DNA of 64,000 nt from Lithodes maja. Lineage: Eukaryota; Arthropoda; Malacostraca; Decapoda; Lithodidae. The translations under genes and the position numbers were made by a program. The notes beneath the pieces are model-generated. The model was not told the origin of the DNA. It saw only the letters and a list, made by a program, of their open reading frames with translations, and did not search any database. The DNA lies in contig JBAKBP010007651.1 in assembly GCA_037953745.1 (NCBI GenBank), positions 1 to 64,000 on the forward strand. The letters run 5' to 3'. Positions 31,905 to 42,672 of this stretch are shown here, in pieces. The first letter of the stretch is position 1. Every line of letters starts with the position of its first letter.

Positions 31905-32370
31905 GGTGCCGAGTCAGGAGTGGGAATGGGAACGTTGTGGCCAGCCATGCCCTTTTCTAGTTCCCAGATTCCAACCAAGACATACGTGGTTGACAAAGAC
32001 TGTCTTTGTATGTGTTTGGACAAACGGGGTGTGCCTACGATTGTCCGGACACGGTCCACGTAATGCCTACAAACTCACAAGACGTACGGCCTCAGCTACG
32101 TAGGTATTGTGGGGGCGTGGCCATGGGCGTGGCCTGTGTTCCGCAAATCGGGCAGCCCAGGCGGACTAACGGGGACATGCTTACGCAAGTCGCAAGCACG
32201 TACGTAGCTCCATACGACTACATTACGTCTGACGTAACACTGGCCCCGTTACGGTACGTATGTCGGGTAGTGCAATAGTCTTCCTCTATACGGGCGTACA
32301 CGGCCGGACTATGCCCGTCATTACACAAAATTGGCGATCACGCCTGACGGGAGCATACGGGAGCGATATA

Positions 32371-33332
32371 CAGTAAACTTCCGTTAATCCGAAGGGCAGC
32401 GGACCGGCCCTCGTTCGGATTAGTGGATTTTTCGGATTATCGGACTTTACCCCTATGAACCTGTGTATGATGAAAACATCGAGACATTAGGCCACCCAAA
32501 TGACACAATGGTGCACACACACATATCATATGTTCATGAAATCACTTCAAAAGTTTACCATTGTCATTGTAGCCTATTACCTAGTTCAAAACATTCAGAT
32601 TAATGGTCAAAGGAATCTGCTGATATAAACGTCTTCTTCTTCTTCCGTCAACTAGCGAGTTTGTCTTGCTCTTTAAGATCAGATGTGGTTCGGGAAGTAA
32701 TGCCTTAACAACGGCACCTCCCTGAGAAGTTCTTGTAATTTTCCTTTTGTGATTTTCCTTTTGTGATGTGCTGTTATATTATATTGTATTGAAAGCACCC
32801 TTGTCTTGAAAGCACCCTTGGGACGCTCCGATCACTGAACTATAAATAGTAGCGTATCGGAACGTCCAAAGGTGCGTTTTCAAGCTCAAGGCTAATACAT
32901 CCAAAGGTGCATTTTCAAGCTCAAGACTGAATGAGCTTGCAGAAAATGCGGTGCAAGCCAGTAGCGCATCGGAGCGTCCCAAGGATGCGTTCAAGAGCAA
33001 AACAAACTCTCTAGCAGACGATGTGGAAGAAGAAGAAGAAGAAGAAGGTGTTAACGTTTATATCAGTAGCTTCCTTTGACCATTAATCTGAATGTTTTGA
33101 AGTAGGTAATAGGCTACAATGACAATGGTAAACTTTTAAAGTGAATTCATGAACATATGATATGTGTGTGCTCCATTATGTGTCATTTGAGTGGCCTAAT
33201 GCCTCAAAAAGGGGACTTTGGGACTTCTTGAAATTCGGACCATTGGGAGAATTCGGATTTGGCCTCAAATTGAAAAATTCGGACTATTGGGAGATTCGAA
33301 TCATCGGTCGTCGGATTAACGGACTTTTACTG
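32371..33332. mobile_element. pogo/Tigger-type fold-back MITE with CAG termini, TA duplication
   Basis: Begins CAGTAAACTTCCGTTAATCC and ends GGATTAACGGACTTTTACTG, flanked by TA (32369-32370, 33333-33334). The inverted arms extend about 300 bp (e.g. ACACATATCATATGTTCATG near 32517 against its complement near 33150). A 350-bp centre has GAA repeats. Inserted in the right terminus of the Harbinger element. The TIR type (CAG, TTAATCCGAA) matches pogo/Tigger of the Tc1/mariner superfamily. Confidence 0.88.
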
Positions 33333-33522
33333 TACGTGAATGTGTGAACCCAGCATGAGGGAACTAAATATAACGGACGGGGTATGGTAATTAATCCGTA
33401 TAAACAATATGATAGTGATTTGCATCATTCTTACTTGATTTGAATGTAAGTAAATCATATAAAAATTGGTTGCATGCAGGGAACGTAAAGAAGATAAAAT
33501 ATATAAATACTGGTGTAATATA

Positions 33523-35110
33523 TTTGTTGTTGTTGTTGTTGTTGTTCCCTAAGCTGCCTGGCCGAACAGCCCCGAGTCCCTGAGGAAGGCCACGGCCACG
33601 ATCGGGCTTTCCCACAGAGCTCTCATTGAGTGTAGGTTGTGTTGTTGGCGTAAGTGGTTGTGTGAAATGCAGTCTTCTATGATGTGTTTAATGGTATGGG
33701 GTGCTGTGTTACATCCCGGGCAGGCGTCGACAACGGAGTCATCCAGTCTCTTCTGATAGCTCAGGAGAGCTGGATGGTGTCCGCATCTCAGCCTGGCCAG
33801 GTGGACTCTGTCCTCGCGAGGGAGGGAGGATTCGGAAGGATGGATTTCGGGAGGTCGTGCATGCAGCTGCGTGTTGTCTGTGAGTGAGTGGATGGATTGG
33901 CGAGAGATATGAGTATGGATGTGCTTCTGGAAGTTGGTTCGGGGTGGGCAGGGAGGGAGAGAGGACAATAATTGTGTGTGATACCGTGTGCTGGGTGTTG
34001 TTTTGATATTTCTTGGTGTCTGTGGGTGTGTTGCCATGTAGTTTAGTGGGTGGTCTTGGTTCGTGGAGGCTGCTGCCAGGAATTGAGTGCCTCTCATGTC
34101 CAGATGGTCTTTGACTTTGAGGATTTTGGTTTCTTGATGTAGATGATCTGTGGGTGCAGTAGCTGTGCAGCCTGTAATGATCTTCAGGGCTTTGTTTTGA
34201 ATCGTCTGTAAGGTCTTATGATGTGTTTCAGCTAGGTTAGAAGCCCAGGCTGGGCTTGCGTATTCCATTACTGATCTTATGTATTGTTTATATACTGTGG
34301 TGGTAGTTTCTTTGTTGTGTCCAAATTTTGTGTGAGCAAGTGACCTGAGGGCGTTAAGTCTGGGTGTCAGTTTCTTTTTAATGTTTGTGGTGTGCTGTTT
34401 GAATGTCATATGAGTATCATATGTTACTCCTAGGATTTTGGGTGTGTGTGTATGTGTTAGGGGTGTGTTGTTTATGGTGAGTTGAGGGATGTATTCGTGT
34501 TCACCTGTCCAGCTTGTGAGCAGGGTTGCGGTGGATTTGGCTGGGGCTAGATTAAGTCTGTTTGTAGTGCACCAGCCATGTAGTGTGTTGAGATAGGGTT
34601 GAAGGAGATCTGTTGCTCTTCTTGGGTCATGGTGTGTGCATGTGAGTGTTATGTCATCTGCATAGGAGGCTAAGTTTATTTGGGGAGTATTGGGTGTAGT
34701 TATATCGTGCATGTACAGATTGAAGAGTGCGGGCGATAGGACGGATCCTTGTGGGACTCCGTTTGGAAAGTTTCTGATTTTTGATGACTGACCGGCAAAA
34801 GATACGTGTGCACATCTGCCTGCTAGGAAGTTGGCCAGCCACCTTTTTGTGTTGTTGTGCATGTTTGTGTTGTAGATTTTGTTTGTTAGGTTGTGGCGGG
34901 GGATGGCATCGAAGGCTTTACTAATGTCGAGTGTGGCTAATAGTGATCTGTGTGGTGGTCTAGCTGAGTTGATGTAATATATTTGTTGTATTGATTGACT
35001 ATTACAGTATAGAATGACCTGGGTGTGTGTGAATTTGTGTTTTGTTTTGTGTATTCGTCGTTTTCTGTTGTCCCTGTTTTTGCTCTGTCTTGAGTCGGCC
35101 ACCCCCAAAC
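33523..35110 (-). mobile_element. I/Jockey-superfamily LINE, 5'-truncated, (AAC)n tail
   Basis: Minus-strand fragment ending in an (AAC)n tail at 33523-33542. The 3' end GGCTGTTCGGCCAGGCAGCT is shared with the short units at 1649 and 16321. The right (5') boundary is near 35110. Confidence 0.85.
33549..35108 (-). CDS. LINE reverse transcriptase, C-terminal two thirds
   Basis: The 519-codon open frame contains RT motif A, LDISKAFDAIPRHNL, then GVPQGSVLSPALFNLYMHDI and ASYADDITLTC (catalytic YADD). The thumb region has ILGVTYDTHMTFKQH and VMEYASPAWASNL. The C-terminal knuckle is CPGCNTAPHTIKHIIEDC. It ends GLFGQAA. No endonuclease and no RNase H motif was recognised, and the N-terminal about 40 residues look unrelated, so the copy is 5'-truncated. 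Uninterrupted frame suggests recent insertion. Clade within I/Jockey uncertain. Confidence 0.85.
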   Translation of the reverse strand: MGVADSRQSKNRDNRKRRIHKTKHKFTHTQVILYCNSQSIQQIYYINSARPPHRSLLATLDISKAFDAIPRHNLTNKIYNTNMHNNTKRWLANFLAGRCAHVSFAGQSSKIRNFPNGVPQGSVLSPALFNLYMHDITTPNTPQINLASYADDITLTCTHHDPRRATDLLQPYLNTLHGWCTTNRLNLAPAKSTATLLTSWTGEHEYIPQLTINNTPLTHTHTPKILGVTYDTHMTFKQHTTNIKKKLTPRLNALRSLAHTKFGHNKETTTTVYKQYIRSVMEYASPAWASNLAETHHKTLQTIQNKALKIITGCTATAPTDHLHQETKILKVKDHLDMRGTQFLAAASTNQDHPLNYMATHPQTPRNIKTTPSTRYHTQLLSSLPPCPPRTNFQKHIHTHISRQSIHSLTDNTQLHARPPEIHPSESSLPREDRVHLARLRCGHHPALLSYQKRLDDSVVDACPGCNTAPHTIKHIIEDCISHNHLRQQHNLHSMRALWESPIVAVAFLRDSGLFGQAA

Positions 35111-35330
35111 AAATTAAAAAATAAAATAAAATAAAATAAGATAAAAATAGGAAAAGTGGGGATTGGGCCTGAATAAATAGATAGATAGATAGATTATAGT
35201 ACTTGCATCTAAGATCCCTTTGTTTACGTAACCCATGCAGGCTGCAGCATCACTGCTAGCCCGCGAAACTGAAACTGACTGGCGCCGCCCGCGCGTGATG
35301 CGTCCCCAGATCAGCTGACTGAGCTGAGCC

Positions 35331-35355
35331 ATGGCTGATCCTTTCACAAACACAG
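35331..35355 (+). CDS. Candidate first coding exon (weak)
   Basis: GAGCCATGG is a good start context. Eight codons, MADPFTNT, plus one base run to CACAG and a donor-like GTTAGT at 35356. Upstream 35240-35330 is GC-rich (CGCCGCCCGCGCG), like a promoter or 5' UTR. The product is unknown. No downstream exon was identified. Confidence 0.25.
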
Positions 35356-35359
35356 GTTA

Positions 35360-36170
35360 GTAACTTGGTATAATGTTACCAAGACTTAATGGAGGTTCTT
35401 GTTTGGGGGACCCGCAGAGGGCTGCTCTCGGGCAGCATGATATGCTGGCCCGCGGGGTTTGTGTAGGGGAATTATGAGCAAGGGATAGGATCGGGTCAAG
35501 GATTAGAGAGATAGCCTAGTTAGTGAGTAGGCCTAGTGATCCTATTTCTAAAGGAATGAAGAGTGGGGCTATTAACTATGTGAGATGGGAGGTGATTCCA
35601 CTCTTGGATGCTGCGTGGAAAAAAAATGAATGTCTGAGGTAGGCCTAGCCTAATCTTAAACTAAAAATAGTTAAACAATAGGCCTAGGCCTACTAACAAT
35701 AAATTTGGTCCGATTGTATAGGCTGCAGGCAATAATATAGGGTACGGTTGTTGCATACTACTGTAAGCACAAATGGTTTGCTAAATGATTGTTATTTGCA
35801 TTATACTGTAGGCTAATAATCATTAGGCCTAGGCCTATCATTGGTATAATGGTATTTTTCCTATTGACAGACATATGCGCGAGGTATCTCAACCTTTGTA
35901 ACATATATCACAGTCTTTATGACTCAATGACATAGCCTACATCATTTCTATGTAGGCCTGTGTCATTACCTGTTGAAATTAAATTACATTTTATTGGACT
36001 GTGTGGGTTAAATGAGCGAAAGGCGGCCATCATGAATAAGTGGGGGTCTTGGGGCGGCAGCCCCCAGGTTTGGTTAGGTTAGGTTAACCCGTGTGACGCA
36101 AAAATGCCCCAGGGGCTAGGATAGTTATTTGTGAATTTCTAGCCTTCGATTCTGACAGAATTTGTTATAT
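35360..36170. other. Unassigned, rich in TAGGCCTA palindromes
   Basis: Many TAGGCCTA/TAGGCCTAGGCCTA clusters (near 35529, 35641, 35682, 35827, 35955). GGGGCGGCAGCCCCCAGG near 36052 is followed by TTAGGTTAGG. No gene seen. Confidence 0.5.
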
Positions 36171-36177
36171 TTACGAT

Positions 36178-36399
36178 CAGGGTGTCAGAAGAAATCGGAG
36201 TCCATTATGTTTAGTCTATATTATTGTGTATGAAAGGATAAATTCATGGTTTATAGTAAATATTACCGGTATGTCTTTGGTTACTTGGTAGTTATAAAAT
36301 GGCCAAAACAATAATATTTCCTGTTAATTTTCTTGTAGGCCTATTCCTTCTCATATTCATTCAAGTCTTCAAACAAAATTGCTCCGGTTTGACACCCTG
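36178..36399. mobile_element. hAT-like MITE (CAGGGTGTC termini)
   Basis: CAGGGTGTCAGAAG at the left and CGGTTTGACACCCTG at the right. The same termini bound 44532-44990 and single ends occur near 51409 and 55549. The expected 8-bp duplication is not adjacent: TTTACGAT on the left corresponds to ATTACGAT displaced by 8 bp (TTTTAAAA) on the right. Confidence 0.65.
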
Positions 36400-37304
36400 T
36401 TTTAAAAATTACGATATACTGTATAGCATTATTTCTTCTCCATGTGCGTTTATTTTACTTATAGAACATATGAACCTTGAAGAGTGATAAAAGTAGTGGG
36501 AATAGCAATTGGTGGGTGAAACATTTATAATTTCGCAGCCCAGTCGTATGCTGAGGCGGGAGGGCAAGAAACATAGGCATAATATCCTCTCTCAGTGCTC
36601 TGCAATGTCTCGCAACACACTGACCGCCGCGGGAGGGATGTCAGTGTTGTATAAGGTCTCCAAGTGACTCGCTTGTGTTTACGTAACCGCGTGAGAAATT
36701 CACGGTAAAAATAACCAATAAATGGGGGAAATATGAGGAAAAATAGACGATAATTTAGGAGGGGAGAAGGGGGAGGGTTGAGACACATAAGGACGAGTGG
36801 TAAGAAGTACTGGAGGGGAATTAGGCTATCTCACCTAATCACTTATTCCTTTGTTTTGAGAGCCCCTGGGGTGTTTTAGAAGGTTTTTTTATGGTCTTGC
36901 TTCCGTGAGGCCTATCGCATTTGCTATAGTGACCCTTCCGGACCGTGAAGCTTATCATATTTTATGGGTTAATGACAAAAATATGGAAATTGTTGGGGGT
37001 GATGGGATATGGCCAAAACGAGACATTTCCGCAACAAATGGAGGTTAGGTAAGGTTGTCAGGTTAGATGACAATATTGTCGTCGGAGGCGGGTGGGTAAT
37101 GTGGGTTTGTTTACGTACGCTGCGAATGGCTGCCGCATGCCGAGTCGCCGTCTTGCATTATCTCATTGGAACTTTGGAAGCATTAACCTAACCTAACAAC
37201 CTTACCTAACCTGGACCTCCGCTGCTGTCCGTGCAACAGTAATAGTAGTACCGGTAGGGCTTCCTGAATATGGTACGGTAAGTCACAAAAAATTGGTAGC
37301 ATCG

Positions 37305-37797
37305 TTAACCCTCTCAACCCGGATGGGCTCTTGAACGCCCATAAAAACCTTGGCCCGCGCAACCCGGAAGGCCTCTTAAACACCCATGACGTCACAGCCT
37401 GTGAGCTTGGTGTGCGAGGCGTCGGTCCGACGCATGTAAACAACAGCCGGCTGGACCGACGCTCCGCATCTCCGGCCACAAGAAGGAGAGCGTCGCTTGT
37501 TCGTGTGTGCCTGTATGTTGTTGTTCAGTGTCGAAAAGTGGTGTAAAGTGGCTGGTTTGGCCATAAAGTTATCTCCAATGAAATCATCATCACAGCTCAA
37601 CCAGTTGACTTAGAGAGCTCTACTTAATGCCATTCTACAGGTAAATAACACAGCTACGCTTGGGGATGCGCGGGAATGCGGGAAGCAGTCTGATTAACGT
37701 ATATACGGTAGCCTAGCCTAGACGTTTTTCGGCCAAAACACCCGGGTTTCGATGAATATATATACAGTATAATACATAACCGGGGCTGGAGGGTTAA
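37305..37797 (+). mobile_element. MITE-A copy 1, TTAA-flanked piggyBac-type
   Basis: TTAACCCTCTCAACCCGGAT at the left and CCGGGGCTGGAGGGTTAA at the right. Carries the TACAGTA scar at 37763-37769 relative to copies 2 and 3. A 74-codon ORF on the minus strand (MSCDDDFIGDNFMAK...) is conserved in all three copies but is more likely residual terminal sequence of an autonomous element than a gene. Confidence 0.85.
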
Positions 37798-37871
37798 TAC
37801 GTCTGGGCTACATATTCAAAAATATTGTTGAAAAATATTCTATCTATCTATGGCCGGACGCCTTACTACCC

Positions 37872-38967
37872 TTAACCCGGGAACTGCCGGGAGACTCTTA
37901 AGAGTTACCCCGGCGGACTGCGGGGAGACTCTTAAGAGTGAGTGAAAAAAAATCAACTTTTGACATCGAAAAAAAAAAAAAAAAAAAAAAAAAATTGGCC
38001 CCTGGGCCATGCAAAATCTCAGTCCTCTACCTCCCCTCCTTCCCCACTTTCCTCCTCGCCTTCAGTTATCACCTATTTTCCCTGTTATTCCCTTATTCTG
38101 AGGTATATTTTCGTGCTAACATTAGCGAGTTGCAAGCAGGGTGTTGTCATCACTGATGGCAAGCGAGTGCAAGAGAGAGAGAGAGAGTATCGATCGACTG
38201 TGTCTCAGTGGCCTTGGGGGAAATTGGCGGGAAAGCAGCTTGCCTCACCCATACATTATACAACTCGCGGGCTATATCTCCGATTTTGACCATCCGAACG
38301 CTGTTTTCACTCGTTTTATTGTTGTTTCAGGTTAATACCTTTATAATCAACCCATAATAGGTGCATATGGATAAGTATTAATGCTATTAACCCTCCAGCC
38401 CCGGTTATGTATTATATATATATTCCTCGAAACCCGGGTGTTTTGGCCGAAAAACGTCTAGGCTAGGCTACCGTATATTCGTTAATCAGACTGCTTCCCG
38501 CATTCCCGCGCATCCCCAAGCGTAGCTGTGTTATTTACCTGTAAAATGGCATTAAGTAGAGCTCTCTAAGTCAACTGGGTGAGCTGTGATGATGATTTCA
38601 TTGGAGATAACTTTATGGCCAAACCAGCCACTTTACACCACTTTTCGATACTGAACAACAACATACAGGCACACAAGAACAAGCGACGCTCTCCTTCTTG
38701 TGGCCGGAGATGCGGAGCGTCGGTCCAGCCGGCTGTTGTTTACATGCGTCGGACCGACGCCTCGCACAGCAAGCTCACAGGCTGTGACGTCATGGGTGCA
38801 TAAGAGGCCTTCCGGGTACCTGTTACATGTTTTTTTATGGGCGTACAAGAGGTCATCCGGGAACCAAGGGTTAATGGCACAATGAATATTTTAGTGACGG
38901 AAACACCTCAAATACGTCAGCACAGGGGGACGTTTCCAATTACCCCCATGCGCACTTGTTAGGTTAA
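37872..38967 (+). mobile_element. MITE-B copy 2, hosting MITE-A copy 2
   Basis: TTAACCCGGGAACTGCCGGG at the left, GCGCACTTGTTAGGTTAA at the right. The internal TTAA at 38387 is filled by MITE-A (38387-38874). Confidence 0.88.
38387..38874 (-). mobile_element. MITE-A copy 2
   Basis: Inverted relative to copy 1: TTAACCCTCCAGCCCCGGTT ... GAACCAAGGGTTAA. The host sequence GCTATTAATGGTACAATGAA is uninterrupted in MITE-B copies near 10671 and 39640, and here reads GCTATTAA[element]TTAATGGCACAATGAA. This is a direct empty-site/filled-site pair. Confidence 0.93.
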
Positions 38968-39042
38968 TGAGGGTTGGGCTACATTTTTAAAAATATTGTT
39001 GAAAAATATTCTATCTATTGCCGGACGGACGCCTTACTCCCC

Positions 39043-40287
39043 TTAACTCAGGAGCTACGGGAAGACTCTTAAGAGTTTCCCCGGGCGACTGCGGGAAGAC
39101 TCTTAACCCGGGAACTGCGGGAAGACTCTTTAGAGTTCGGCCGGCGGACTGCGGGAAGACTCTCTGGAGTAAGTAAAACTAAAAATCAACTTTTTACATC
39201 GAAAAAAATTGTTTTTTTTATTTTTTTTTTTTTTTATTTTTTTTTTTTTTTTTGGCCCCTGGGCCATGCAAAATCTCAGTCCTCTACCTCCCCTCCTTCC
39301 CCACTTTCCTCCTATTCCTCAGTTATCACCTATTTTCCCTATTATTCCCTTATTCTGAGGTATATTTTCGTGCTAACATTAGCGAGTTGCAAGCAGGGTG
39401 TTGTCATCACTGATGGCCATCGAGTGCAAGAGAGAGAGAGAGAGTATCGATCGACTGTGTCTCAGTGGCCTTGGGGGAAATTGGCGGGAAAGGAGTTTGC
39501 CTCACCCATAGATTATACAACTCGCGGGCTATATCTCCGATTTTGACCATCCAAACGCTGTTTTCACTCGTTTTATTGTTGTTTCAGGTTAATACCTTTA
39601 TAATCAACCCATAATAGGCGCATATGGATAATTATTAATGCTATTAATGGTACAATGAATATTTTAGTGACGAAAAACCTCAAATACGTCAGCACAGGGG
39701 GAGGTTTTCATTTACCCCCGTGCGCACTTCAGAGGTTAAGAGTCTGGGGGGGGGAGGAATCCATTTAAAACCCCCCAATTTTTTTTTTTTTTTTTGCCCC
39801 TGGGCCATGCCAAATATCACTCCTCCACCTCCCCTCCTTCCCCACTTTCCTCACCTCCTTCAGTTATCACCTATTTTCCCTGTTATTCCCTTATTCTGTG
39901 GTCTATTTTCGTGCTAACATTAGCGAGTTGCAAGCAGGGCATTGTCATCACTGTTACCAAGCGAGTGCAAGAGAGAGAGAGAGAGGGAGAGTATCGATCG
40001 ACAGTCTCTCTCCAGACGTGGGGAAAAGTGGAGGGGAGGGAGGTTGCCTCAGCCATACATTATGTAACTCCCGGCCTGTATCGCCGATTTTGACCATCCA
40101 AATGCTGTTTCCACTTGTTTTATTGTTGTAACAGGTTAATACCTTTATAATCAACCTATAATAGGCGCATATGGATAAGTATTAATGCTATTTATGGTAA
40201 AATAACGATGTTAGTGATGGGAACAGCTCAAATACGTGCGCACAGGAGTGTGGTGTCTCATACCCCCATGCGCACGTCTTAGGTTAA
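39043..40287 (+). mobile_element. MITE-B copy 4, hosting MITE-B copy 3 in its own terminus
   Basis: The left terminus TTAACTCAGGAGCTACGGGA reads to GAAGACTC|TTAA at 39103, where copy 3 begins. It resumes after TTAA 39736-39739 with GAGTCTGGGG and runs to AGGTTAA at 40287. Confidence 0.85.
39103..39739 (+). mobile_element. MITE-B copy 3, inserted in the TTAA inside a MITE-B terminus
   Basis: Complete 637-bp element: TTAACCCGGGAACTGCGGGA to GCGCACTTCAGAGGTTAA. Flanks GAAGACTC and GAGTCTGG reconstitute the palindromic ACTCTTAAGAGT target found within MITE-B/PB1 termini. Confidence 0.88.
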
Positions 40288-41380
40288 TGAGGGAGGCCAT
40301 TCACAGAAGGCCCCGAAGGCCGAAGCGGACCTATTCCCTGTAAGAGGAACAACCCGAGCCAGTTTAATGAAGGACTTACAGGATTGACCACTCAATTTAG
40401 GATCCATCTGACTCCGAGGCCCTCTATGTATCTTGTTAGCACTATTTTTCTACAGTGGTGTTTGGCTAGTCCATCCACTAACCAGCCTTACACTTAGATA
40501 AGCTGTACGGATTTGTGTCAGGTTTACTCCCCTAGACAGGTTGCCGACCAAGGCTGACGAGTCCCATCCACCCGGATTTTTATAAGGTTGTCTCCCCTAG
40601 ATGAGTTGCCAACCAAGGCTAACGAATCACATCCACCTATTAAATAGTGTTAAAAACTACTAAAACTTTGAAATGCACACAAATTAACCATACTGTGCTT
40701 TAAGTAGAATGGGTTTCTCTTTTGGTATTATACAAACGCTTCTTTTAACTCATAAAATGCGATAAGACATGTTTCTGACAAGTCCGCCAGTGCAGTTTGT
40801 TTATGCTCGATTCGAAAAGAATTTGTTATATTTATCATTCACGGCAACATTACTGTACCATATGTGCATATTTTAATTGCATAGCCTAATAAATGTGAAC
40901 ATTGAAGAACCAAAGAATAGGTGTAATAAGCAAATATCCAGTGAAAAATCGTATTATTGTGTCGGCAGGGTGACTGAGTGCATATGAGACAGAGCGACAT
41001 ACGTCTGCTCTTTCTGAAGTCTCGCAACACTGACAACTCTAGCTGTTCTCTCGTGCATGTATGAGGGAGGAGGGTGGCTAGACGTATTTTAGGCGGGAGG
41101 GAAAAAGTAGAATAAATGAGAAGGGGGAAGTTAAGGGAGGGGGGGCGGGGGTTGAGACACATGTACAAAGGAGTACAAAGGAAATCAAGCAACAACAGAT
41201 CCAGTGACCCTTCTAGGTTGCTTGTCCCCCAAAACACTGAGGATCAGTGTCCAAACAGTGGTCTAGAGTGGGTAAGGGAACATTGGAAAGGGAATTACTG
41301 CCCTGGAACTAATGTCCGTGGCAGGATTAGGAAGTTAGTAGGGGACAGATGGGTTAGTAACTGAGGGGGGGATAAAATAA
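40288..41380. other. Unassigned; short tandem segment and diverged MITE-B piece
   Basis: At 40490-40640 a unit of about 70 bp is repeated twice (GTTTACTCCCCTAGACAGGT... and GTTGTCTCCCCTAGATGAGT..., each followed by TGCC(G/A)ACCAAGGCT). 40800-41160 has reverse-strand MITE-B-like phrases. No gene. Confidence 0.45.
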
Positions 41381-41382
41381 AG

Positions 41383-41667
41383 TTATTCATTTACAAACGC
41401 AGTCAGTCGCGGGTTTGATGCGAGATATTTGTCTAGGCGGAGTTTAAATGAATCAACGGTGATGCAGTCTATAACGTTTCGGGGAAGCCCATTCCACAAG
41501 TTGACAACTCGATTGAAGAAGAAATTCTTAGATTCGTGCGAGTTAAAAGATTTACCAATAATTTTGCAACCGTTTCCCCGTGTGTAATTAGATTGGTCGA
41601 TAGTGAAGTACTTACTACAGTTCATATTGTCGATGCCTTTGATGATGTAAAGGGAATGAGGAGACAT
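41383..41667 (-). pseudogene. CR1-like LINE reverse transcriptase C-terminus
   Basis: The 94-codon remnant ends NFFFNRVVNLWNGLPRNVID ... VDSFKLRLDKYL. FF.NRVVNLWN.LP..V...T..SFK..LDKY is the characteristic C-terminal block of CR1-like RTs. The rest of the element is missing. A different subfamily from 15336-16258. Confidence 0.82.
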
Positions 41668-41815
41668 ACAGTCAGTCCCCCCAATCCGCGCCTATATGGG
41701 CGGCATTACACGACGTGTATTGGGAATTCGCGCATTGGGGATAACATAACTTATGGAGAAAAATACGTATGGGCGGCAGCCCGCATTTCCACACACATTT
41801 GACGGTAAATTTTGA
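41668..41815. repeat. Tigger-like terminus, partial
   Basis: TACAGTCAGTCCCCCCAATC then CGCGCCTATATGG begins at 41666. This is similar to Tigger-type TIRs (CAGTCNNCCCCC..ATCCGCG) and to the end at 48200-48236 in opposite orientation. The matching right end was not located with confidence. Confidence 0.45.
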
Positions 41816-42672
41816 TCAAAATCAATACTAATTGGACAACCAAGCATACACAATAATAGAAACATAAACAAGTCATTCCTTACATTAAAATTAAATGCTA
41901 TAAGTAGGTGAGAAGAGTGGGGGCTCCGAGGCAGACCCCCGCGACAGGGCGAGTTCATATAGCCTAGGCCTAGGCTTCCCCGACCCCGCCACTGTCACTG
42001 GCCCCGTCCCCGGATAAACCCATAGATTTCCCGATCGCAGTAGTGCCTTCACCAGTTTATCTCCTAGGCATTTTGAAGTTGTTGAAGGGTGTAGGAAGGC
42101 GGTTGTTACACAATAAATGGGTCAAGTCTCAGCGCACGGACACTTAACCTCTCGGCTGTGCATGGGGGGTATGAGACACCACACGCCTGTGCGCACGTAT
42201 TTGAGCTGTTCCCATCACTAACATCGTTATTTTACCATAAATATCGTTAATACTTATTCATATGCGCCTATTTTACCATTAATATGAAGATATTAACCAG
42301 TTACAATAATAAAACAAGTGGAAACAGTGTTTGGCTGGTCAAAATCGCGAAATGAAAGCGAGAGTGTGTGTGAGTGAGTGTGAGCCAACCTTCCACTCGC
42401 GAAGCTTTGAGAGACACTGGAGGTACCTCTCAATTCTCTTCCTGACTTCTCCCCTAATTCCCACGCTTGGTAACACTGATGACAACGCCCTGCTAGCAAG
42501 TCGCTAATGTTAGCGCGAAAATAGACCACAAAATAAGGGAATAACAGGGAAAATAGGTGATAATTGAAGGAGGGGGGGGGGGGGGGAAGGAGGGGATGTG
42601 GAGGAGTGATATTTGGCATGGCCCAGGGGCAAAAAAAAAAAAAAAAAAAAGTTCAAGTTTTTTTTTGGTGTT

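Larger units (their letters stand above)
30440..33354 (-). mobile_element. PIF/Harbinger-type element with interrupted right terminus
   Basis: The left end is GCTGGGTTCACACATTCACG then TATATGCTCCCGTA. The right end is its complement, ending TGTGTGAACCCAGC at 33354, but broken at 32370/33333 by a pogo-type MITE. Flanking dinucleotide AT on both sides (30438-30439, 33355-33356). A HARBI1-type gene lies inside at 31050-31904. Sub-terminal ACGTAAAACGTA motifs are repeated many times, and a 27-bp perfect hairpin lies at 30704-30779. Confidence 0.88.

Noticed and set aside
37376..37600. Conserved 74-codon ORF in the three MITE-A copies
   Set aside because: Copies are nearly identical at DNA level, so ORF conservation is not independent evidence of coding; no family recognised.
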